Assembly (NCBI GenBank): GCA_000827325.1
Contig: KN832876.1
Coordinates: forward strand, 1,612,001-1,676,000
Length of the DNA stretch: 64,000 bases
Source: Oidiodendron maius Zn
Taxonomy: Eukaryota; Ascomycota; Leotiomycetes; Myxotrichaceae
Direction of reading: 5' to 3'
The position numbers and the translations under genes were made by a program. Of the stretch, positions 56,791 through 64,000 are shown piece by piece (position 1 is the stretch's first letter; the number at the start of each line of letters is the position of its first letter). The notes under the pieces were generated by a model that saw nothing but the letters and a program-made list of their open reading frames with translations, was not told the origin of the DNA and made no database searches.

Positions 56791-58569
56791 GATTTGGACT
56801 TGTCTGATTGTGTCTGCCAGGTGGCAGTGATAAATTACCTGCTGTGCGCCAAAATCAATCTCACAATGAGATACTATCTCAGGCTCGACCAGCCTGAACC
56901 GTCGATTGATGGTTTTGAAGAATTGTTTCGTACGGCGTTTCTGAGTCTTCTGTATATGTATCCTGGAGTAGTGGCTCCATCTAAGCTGGCTCTGAGTCCG
57001 GATCCTTATCCCATGTTGTCTTGAACACTATATCTGGCAAGCTGTCAGCTTGTCCATAATGCTAGAGCTTGGCCTAGGCTTCATATGCAATGTCGCAAAT
57101 CGAACGTATCGGAGTATGGAGTGTAACTGAAAAGTCAAAAGTTGCAAGTTTAAAGTAGGTCGTGTCGAGAGATACCAAGTGCAGGCCGAGATCAACCGAT
57201 TCTCTTACGGATCTCTCTGTAGATTTTATATGTCATATTTAATGCTAGAACGATCTGTCCTGCATTTCCCATCTGCAAATTAAGACTTAGAATCCTTAGT
57301 CCAACGGGGCGCTTGTGAAATTTTAATTCAGGCAAGTATTCTCCCAGAGCAACGCAGCGGAAGGGTTTGGTTGAAAACAGAAGCTGATAGAGGGCGTGGC
57401 CCTGTTGGATAGCTGTTGAATGGCGTTTCGAAACGCTCGAATGCTAAATTTCTAATCTGCGTTTGATTTATGATGGAAACGGTATCGAATAATTTGTTCC
57501 CTTTTAGTATCTTAATGATTGGAATTTGGCTAGGATAAAGGTTCCGAAGCTTGTGTTGGTGTGTATGTGTGGCATTCACTTTCTAAATGGTGATACATAC
57601 AGATGTATTTGCTTGCGCTCTTGTTCTCGAGTTCCAGAAGGGAGTGCCGATGTACTGTCAAATGCCTGCACTTCCACAACAATAGGTCCTTGTAAACCTT
57701 AGCGACTCGCTCCTGGAAGAGCTATTGACTTCTTCTAGCAACATTGCATTTTCAAAACTCCTTAGAACTTGCCAGCAACATACGTCCTAGTGTCTCAAGC
57801 CACAGCCAGCAACAATCCATAACCGCATCGCAGTACCATGCCACAATGCCTCTCCTTAGCCTCGTCAGCTCTGCTGATGACTCGGACTGCCGGACCAGCC
57901 ATCCAATATTTGTAATTTCTTCCCCATCCGTAGAAATGGGGGGGATCCCAAAGTCTTCGGGCATCCACAACTTATCTCGACAAGGCTGGAATGAGGATAG
58001 TGTGTCTTTCCCTTCGATTATCAATATAAATCATAGGCTAACAGATCCAAGAGTGCCGAAATTTCCTCATTAGGCAAGGGTTTATTCCTCGGAATTTCAA
58101 GTATAAGGATGGATTAAAATTAGTCCATCCACTACTACAAGAGGCATTTGGGGACGAAAACATAGACTTGGCCATTGGTGTCCTTGAAGAGTAGGTCTAT
58201 TCCAAAATTAGATTCTTAACCTTTTGCAAGGCCGTTGTACGAGATTGGGTAAAATACTTAGTGACAAGTTTTTCGGATAAGTGTTACCTTTTTGCATATC
58301 ACAACGCAAAATTACTATACCTTCGTCTTGAGTTTATGTCTGCTAACATTCTGCTTATCCAGGCTTGTTGAAATTGATTCCGACTTTCCTTTTCCTGGGT
58401 GTGTATATCGGAGTTGGAAGCATGACCATTTGAAAAGACATGTAAGCAGCACAATAATTTTGTAAGCCGCAACCATTCTTACGCGTTATAAGGAAGATTA
58501 TCAACTTCCCCATGTTCCACATACATCAACTATCACACACAGCATCAAGCCAACAGAAGCTCTTATAGA

Positions 58570-58593
58570 ATGGCGAGCACAGCAGGCATATAA
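58570..58593 (+). promoter_or_regulatory. Upstream ORF of the 58.6 kb gene (7 codons plus stop)
   Basis: ATG at 58570 encodes MASTAGI and stops at TAA 58591-58593, 7 nt before the main ATG. If transcribed, termination here would leave little room for reinitiation. Confidence 0.45.
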
Positions 58594-58600
58594 TTTCTCT

Positions 58601-61600
58601 ATGTCTGGTTTGCACCAAAGTCCGAGGCCTCATCGGCCAGGCTCTCGTACCAATATCCCGAATCCTCTATCTTCTGAGGTGAAAACTTCGTCGACCGCTA
58701 GTTTAAAGCCCGCATTTCGAATCGAGTACGGTACCTTCGTATCAGTTGGTGGCAGGAAAGCCACTATCTTGGCATGTCCGACTCCCAAACAGTTTCACCA
58801 AAATCTCTGGAACCCTGCTTTTGGTCGTGGCGGCAGATATGTTGGTGTGAGAGACATCAATATCAATGACGCTGCACTCTCTAAAATAAAGGCACCCTTA
58901 CAATCGAAACGACTCGTCCTCCTTAATATTTTAAAACTGAGAAGGAAGGTCGAAAAGTGCCTTTCTGTAGACTCAATATCAGCGGGCGCCATTGTTCAAA
59001 CACGAGCTTGGTTTATCCCAAGGAATAGAAAGGTGCCGGAAGGAAATCGACTCAAGCTCGCCGTTAGGCCTGTGAGCCTACCTCCAGGTGCGATCATTAG
59101 TGGTGCCTTTGCTCGGAAGAATGCGCTAGTCGGCGAAGATGAAGATTTGCCTGATTCCCTTCTCTTAGCTTTAAAGCTACCTACTGCTGATGATATTGCC
59201 AATCAACGGATCGAGCAGCGTTTTTCAGATGCGCGTACCATGATAGATGAGTTAGGTACAATAGGAGACTTGAGCGAGCACAGCAAGAAGCTCCTCGAAA
59301 GTTACTTCATCAATCTGAACCTCGAAACTTTTAAGGCTCTTCCGACACCCAATCTCTTCCTTGACAGTATATTGGACTATAAATGGGATTGTTCGCTTCC
59401 AGATGGCAAGCAGCGTGAAGGTCTAATCGATTTGACAAACGCGGGCAATATTACTTTGAACAAGAGTTTGAATTTCCCTCCGGAGGTAGCGATATCATCA
59501 AATGAGTCAGATGTATCTTCTGATTCCGGTCGGTCACTAATTATAGACATATATATGCAGGACGAGATATTCAAGCCTCGACTCTCATCTTATGGACAAG
59601 GCAATACTGCGCCTCAGGGGATCCGCAAATTATCAGAGCAGGAGTCAAAACAATTGTCGGCTCAGGGCTATATTGAACCTGGGTATGACGAAACCACATC
59701 AACCTCCAGTGGAATGAATGGCGGGTTGCAGCTCTCATCCTTCAACCAGACGTCAGACACCGATCTCCAAATATTAGAGCCGAAAACGTGTTGCCCTTCT
59801 CATAAGAATCCTAAATCAAGAATGGCATCGGAGAATGAGCTAGCAGGAGGCTCAACGTGCAAAGGCACTAGTATTCAAGGTCACCGGATCGAGAACAAGT
59901 CGATTATGAACCGGAAGAAGTGCGCAGAGAAAACTCCCGCACAAGAACCAAAACTAGGGCAGCATTCACTCTACGGCTTTGACGGTGCCTCGGATGACTT
60001 CTACTCCGTTTATCCCAACACTGATAATAAACAAACAAACCACCACAGTAGTATCAAACCAGACGCTAAAAATTGGTTAATACAAGCAACTATCAACGAT
60101 TCAATGGAACTAGATCTAGGGGCCGGTCGACTTCCACCTCAGTCTCCTTCTAAGCCGCAACCTCTGCATATTCGCAAGCAATCGAGTGAGGCTCACATGG
60201 CACGAGGTCAACAGCAGTTAGATCAAGACCAGACTTACCAAGAGCATTGCGGCAATGCTGGTTATCTAGGTCGTCCTTCATCCACTTGCAATTACGTACC
60301 AATGTCAAACTCGCATCAAGCACGCGCGTCACGATCCAAAACAGCGTCTGGACTTGACAATTCGGCACAATCCTCGCTGTCAGGTCATAAGGGCCAAAAT
60401 TACTCCGGAGAATGCTCCATCGATGTGGCTTCTACAATCTCCAGCAATGCGCAATCAACTATGTCCAGCCGTAATCAAGGATACCTCCCTAACTCGACAT
60501 CCGAAATCATGGGAGATTTCGTGCCAATCAACCCCTTTGATGTGGTCAGCGGGCCAGCAACTTCCGATGACGGCAAGGCTATTTTGCATAGGTATGCGTC
60601 TATTATAATATTTATGTATTGGATCATACTAATCTCTAGCAGCTCAAATACAGCACGAAAATTTCCTAAGGTTATAAATCCCTACGAGTTTGAACCATCT
60701 ACTCCAGGCAATGATAATACGCGTCCAACTGTCACCAAGATCTTTAACAGCCAAGATGACCTGTTCGTCTCAATCCCCAAAGTTTCCCATGTCAAAAATT
60801 CTCGCTCAGGTGGCCATACTCTTCACACTACAAGATCCCCATCTCCTGTTCTTTGCACGTCCAGTTCAACCAGCTGTGGTATTCATAGGAGTGAGTCTTC
60901 CCCAACTGTGTCACCGCTTCGATTTGAGCCACATTGTGAGAGATGGCCCGGTTCTGAGTTGCATTGCTTTCACCCTGGTGATGATCGGCTATTCTCTCAA
61001 TATCACCATGTTCCGCAACTGCTTGAAGGTAGAAGCCGATCTGGTCTGCAAGCAGAGAGAGTAGAATTCGCCTCGCGATCACCTCCTTGCCTACCAACTA
61101 AGTCCTCCACACCATCATCTCCACCACGGCCTTCTCGAATGCAACAGAAGGAGTCATTTTATTACGAGAGCTCTCGTAACCCTACCCGTTCCCTAACGTA
61201 TATGCTCGAGAACGTCTTCGAGCAAGATGAGCTTGACATCGCTAAATCAGCGAAATCTCCCAGCCCACCACCTGTTCCGCCTAAGAAGAGGGCGCGTTCA
61301 CCGATGAAGAAGATGTTCGGAGAGAATGGTTGGCTTGGACAGTCACCCAACGAGAAGCCGGAGCCGAAATTTCAAACCAAGAAGTTATTTGCGCAGAGCA
61401 ACCAAAATCTGTACAGCCGGAAGAAGACTACCATGATAGGAAAGATCAAAAACAAACTGGAAGAAATTGTAAAATAAACACCCTCTGAATCACTGCTTCG
61501 CGTTTGCTAACAATGGCAGGCCGAAAAGGCCGACCTCTCTCCAATATTCAAATCTGACTACGAAAAATACAGCAAGTTAGCCATGCTTTCAATCTCTCTA

Positions 61601-62212
61601 CCGCCGCCCGAACAGGCCAGAATATACATGGAGGTAGAGCTCATGCTAGTTCACACGGCTAACAATTTTCTCATGGGCCAATTCAGCCAAGGTCGGATTG
61701 ATGTGGACTCGATTAAGAAGACTGTTGACTCATGGAAGAGCAAAGGCAGGCCGTTGGTTATCGAGTTCATGTATGACCAAGCAACCCAGCGTGAACTCGT
61801 CATCGCCAACCAAAATAACTTTCGATTCCATGGTCCAACGGCGGGCAGTGAGGTTCGGATCCGTTCCATGCTATACAATTGGAAGCAGGTCGCAAGCCTC
61901 TTGTCAATCCGCACCTTCTGCAGTGCAGATACACTCATCACGAAGCTTCTGTTCGATACTGAGCAGGTCCTTGAGCTTCTTGGTGCCGCAGAGCCGCTAA
62001 TGCTCCGACTCCAGCAGATTAGAGCTACGGCCAATCAAAACATACGGAGCGCCCGTCAGAATAAAGAGGTCAAAGAAGCCATTCAAATTCACTCTCACAC
62101 CCGACAGATTGATTTAGACGCACGAAATCCAGACGGTAGTGTTCGCTATGATCCAGCTAAAGAGGAAGGATATGGTGGCATGAAGCTTGTGCCGGACTCA
62201 TATATGGAATAG
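58601..62212 (+). CDS. Large conserved-C-terminus protein of unknown function (fused model)
   Basis: Preferred model: exons 58601-60591, 60640-61468 and 61520-62212; introns of 48 and 51 nt; 1170 residues. N-terminus (about 45-260) is an unrecognised ordered region (FRIEYGTFVSVGGRKATILA). The middle (260-900) is Ser/Gln-rich and disordered, ending in proline and basic motifs (SPSPPPVPPKKRARSPMKKM). The C-terminal 240 residues are helical and look conserved (MEVELMLVHTANNFLMGQF; WKSKGRPLVIEFMYDQATQR; LLSIRTFCSADTLI). The second intron (donor GTAAAA, branch GCTAAC, acceptor GGCAG) removes a TAA stop and joins IKNKLEEI to AEKADLSPIFKSDYEKYSKL in phase. Without it there would be a 942-residue protein and a separate 209-residue ORF from ATG 61583. 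I recall Pezizomycotina hypotheticals with this joined C-terminus, which favours fusion. Function unknown. Confidence 0.7.
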
Positions 62213-63172
62213 CACACTTGAGACTCTCTCTTAATCGCTGGCGCTGGAAATGGACAAATATGTGTATAGCACATTCATTGTACCATTAGGCTTCCCACTG
62301 GTTTTCCTTGAATTCCATTTGAGTTCTACTACTGCAATGTTGAAAATGCGCCTGAGTCTAACCTTCTGTTACGGACAGCCGCCAACACGATATCAATTAG
62401 AGATGGGAGAGGGATATTCCCCACAACTCACAACCCCCTGCTCGATTTTCCTCCCTTATGGAGACAATCAATGGTTAAATTTCCGAACTATGGAGGAGGG
62501 AGGATTGCGGGTCGTTACTGACATCTGGCCTCCTCTGTACGAGTAGAATACAATAACACATAGCAAATTAATTCCGCCCCCCATGCTTCGATATGGTGTT
62601 TGGCATGTGAAGGAGCCTGTCACATCCTGGCCAACGAATCAAGCATGCTTATTAATAATTTACTAATAAAAATCCGCAAGAGACGACGTCACCGCGACTT
62701 GAATCATGTGTGATCGAATATCAGGAGCGTTCTTTGCTGAAATGATCTTCAGGGCCGTCATTCTTCTCGGGCCCAGATACGTTGGTCCTGAAACCGACAC
62801 CAGCGTGACCTAGAAACCTTTCCACCCCGCCGTGCCTTCTTACCAGACCTACAGCACTTCGTACCTACCTTGCATTCCTATTTGCGGCAATATCTACTGC
62901 GTGTTGTGTTGGCAAGTCAGCCGTGGATTGATTGCCACTTTCCTCCCGCGACAGTATGATATCCCATACCGAGCACTCCTTTTGCTTGTTTGAATCCGCA
63001 TAGAATATAATACCATCACTCATTAACGGATCTCTTCCGTGGATCGCACCAGCTCTGCTGGCCAGAACTCAGTTGGATGACCTCGTTTGTCGTTATATCA
63101 TTCAAGTAAGTTGGTTGTATACTGATTCCGCATTCATCCACATTCAGCGAGCGGTATCTAACTTCTACAGCA
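62213..63172. other. Intergenic, 960 bp, with a 5'-UTR intron of the last gene
   Basis: 3' flank of the orphan gene and 5' region of the DDHD-like gene. A probable 5'-UTR intron spans 63106-63170. No other gene recognised; the ORF at 62250-62546 has no domain. Confidence 0.55.
63077..63170 (+). promoter_or_regulatory. Upstream ATG plus 5'-UTR intron before the DDHD-like gene
   Basis: ATG 63077 opens a short ORF. The intron 63106-63170 (65 nt) has donor AA/GTAAGT and acceptor CTAACTTCTACAG. Unspliced, the ORF stops at TAA 63107-63109 after 10 codons. Spliced, it continues out of frame across the main ATG (63173) and stops at TAG 63217-63219. Confidence 0.5.
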
Positions 63173-64000
63173 ATGTCCCAATCTCCTCATACCTACGGCC
63201 CGACTTGCCATCTCTCTAGAACTGTCAGTTTTTCAGGCTCCAAAGGGAACGATGATATGCCAGAACTGAGGGCGCACTTTTTCTATTCGTCGCACCTTCC
63301 AATAGACGACCCTCTCTCTCCAGTTCCGACCTATACAAGTTACGAATCTTGGACCGTTAACTATCCCCCTCGACCCTTCTCAGCTGGTGACAACAGTGCT
63401 CTGGAAGAAGCCTGGCTTGGCCTAGCGTCTGATAAAGATCGCAAGCACCACAACAAGGGCAAGTCGCCTAGACCAGGGTGGAAACATCGAGTCGAGAGGC
63501 AAAATGCTACTGCTGATCAGCATGGGGTAGAGAGCAGCAAGAAGCACTCCCCCAGTGAGAATATAGGGCCGTCTTCACCGGTGGCGGCAATTGTTATTCC
63601 CCTCTACGCAAACAGCTCAAGTACGGGACAAAAGTCTGAATACCCGGAAACATCTATACGAGACGACGGGGCTTCTTCATCATATACAATACATTCCGGC
63701 GTTGAGGAGCAACCTATTTCGAAAGGAGCAGGCCGCGATGAAGCTCTTAGGTCTTATGAGACGGGATACAAACTCGGTCAGCGGGCTATTTGTCATCGGA
63801 CTACTCAAAAAGAAGCCAAATCTGAAATTCGTCCGAATAAAGTGCATCCTGCCCCGCCGGATACAGTTTCTGGCCGGTCTCTCTCAGGCATCCGTTCCGA
63901 TGTCGTGAAAGGCTCGCACATTCCGCACAATGACGATCTTGACCATGTGGCTGCTCGACACGAAGCACCAGCGAATATCGAAACTCCGATCCAAGAGCCG
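63173..64000 (+). CDS. DDHD-domain phospholipase-like protein, N-terminal part, cut by window edge
   Basis: Open from ATG 63173 to the right edge, 276 codons. Residues about 30-85 (ELRAHFFYSSHLPIDDPLSP; PPRPFSAGDNSALEEAWLGL) match the start of fungal DDHD-domain proteins (intracellular phospholipase A1 family; yeast Ddl1) as I remember them. The catalytic lipase motif and DDHD domain would lie beyond the window, so the call rests on this short block. The rest in the window is Ser/Lys-rich and probably disordered. The acceptor-like CTAACTTCTACAG ends 2 nt before the ATG, implying a 5'-UTR intron. Confidence 0.55.
   Translation, partial: MSQSPHTYGPTCHLSRTVSFSGSKGNDDMPELRAHFFYSSHLPIDDPLSPVPTYTSYESWTVNYPPRPFSAGDNSALEEAWLGLASDKDRKHHNKGKSPRPGWKHRVERQNATADQHGVESSKKHSPSENIGPSSPVAAIVIPLYANSSSTGQKSEYPETSIRDDGASSSYTIHSGVEEQPISKGAGRDEALRSYETGYKLGQRAICHRTTQKEAKSEIRPNKVHPAPPDTVSGRSLSGIRSDVVKGSHIPHNDDLDHVAARHEAPANIETPIQEP

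Larger units (their letters stand above)
56296..58600. other. Gene-poor stretch, 2.3 kb
   Basis: Between the monooxygenase and the orphan gene. Contains a doubtful 92-codon ORF (56512-56790) and a 76-codon ORF from ATG 57834 or 57846, neither with a recognised domain, and an upstream ORF at 58570-58593. 57,100-57,600 is AT-rich. Confidence 0.5.

Noticed and set aside
56734-57024. 96-codon plus-strand ORF
   Set aside because: Overlaps the doubtful minus-strand ORF, no domain; at most one of the two is real.
57846-58073. Open frame from ATG 57846 as a possible first exon of the 58.6 kb gene
   Set aside because: No donor/acceptor pair gives an in-phase join that improves the model; the downstream ATG is sufficient.

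Overview
The window is nuclear DNA of a filamentous ascomycete (Pezizomycotina). The class is less certain; Eurotiomycetes is my best guess from the gene content. The evidence is about 37 short spliceosomal introns (mostly 44-66 nt) with GT-AG ends and CTAAC/CTGAY-type branch points, independently transcribed genes on both strands, and fungal-specific families (Met10, Mam3, Ctr86/ataxin-10, Rtp1, Syn8, cyclin C, Bun107/WDR48, Ulp1, cutinase, FSH1). I found about 25 genes. The two at the edges are cut: a copper P-type ATPase on the left and a DDHD-phospholipase-like gene on the right. No rRNA, tRNA, CRISPR array or intact mobile element was seen. Exon models below were made by joining reading frames across canonical splice sites and checking phase arithmetic; no transcript evidence was available.

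Layout. 0-16 kb is mostly housekeeping: copper ATPase (-), sulfite reductase flavoprotein MET10 (-), the CNNM/MAM3 membrane protein (+), an ataxin-10/CTR86 homologue with a zinc-ribbon-like N-terminus (+), and an unknown zinc-binding protein (-). 17.8-31.4 kb is looser and more accessory: FSH1 serine hydrolase (-), isochorismatase-family hydrolase (+), a secreted Cys/Trp-rich protein (+), a secreted and probably GPI-anchored APP1-type phosphatase-domain protein (+), a 2.9 kb gene-poor stretch, the RNA polymerase II import factor RTP1 (+), and a cutinase (+).

32-52.7 kb is dense: a RING/TRAF zinc-finger protein, a SYN8-type SNARE, a four-exon small protein with a mitochondrial-like N-terminus, a short conserved disordered protein, cyclin C, an EF-hand mitochondrial carrier, a TilS-type tRNA lysidine synthetase homologue, the mitochondrial S-adenosylmethionine carrier, a WDR48/Bun107 deubiquitinase cofactor and the SUMO protease Ulp1. 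Three consecutive genes (41.0-46.7 kb) are of mitochondrial type, and the last two (47-52.7 kb) both act in ubiquitin/SUMO removal.

53.2-54.2 kb is an AT-rich, TpA-rich, gene-free tract that looks mutated by RIP (repeat-induced point mutation). It abuts a phenol-hydroxylase-type FAD monooxygenase (-). The right end holds a long orphan protein (+) whose best model splices out a stop codon to join a conserved C-terminal domain, then the 5' end of a DDHD-type lipase gene with a 5'-UTR intron.

I saw no clear new multi-gene system. The most unusual points are the splice-dependent variants of the orphan gene at 58.6-62.2 kb, the splice-toggled upstream ORF at 63.1 kb, the zinc-ribbon/ataxin-10 protein, the GC-AG intron in MET10, and the RIP-like tract.
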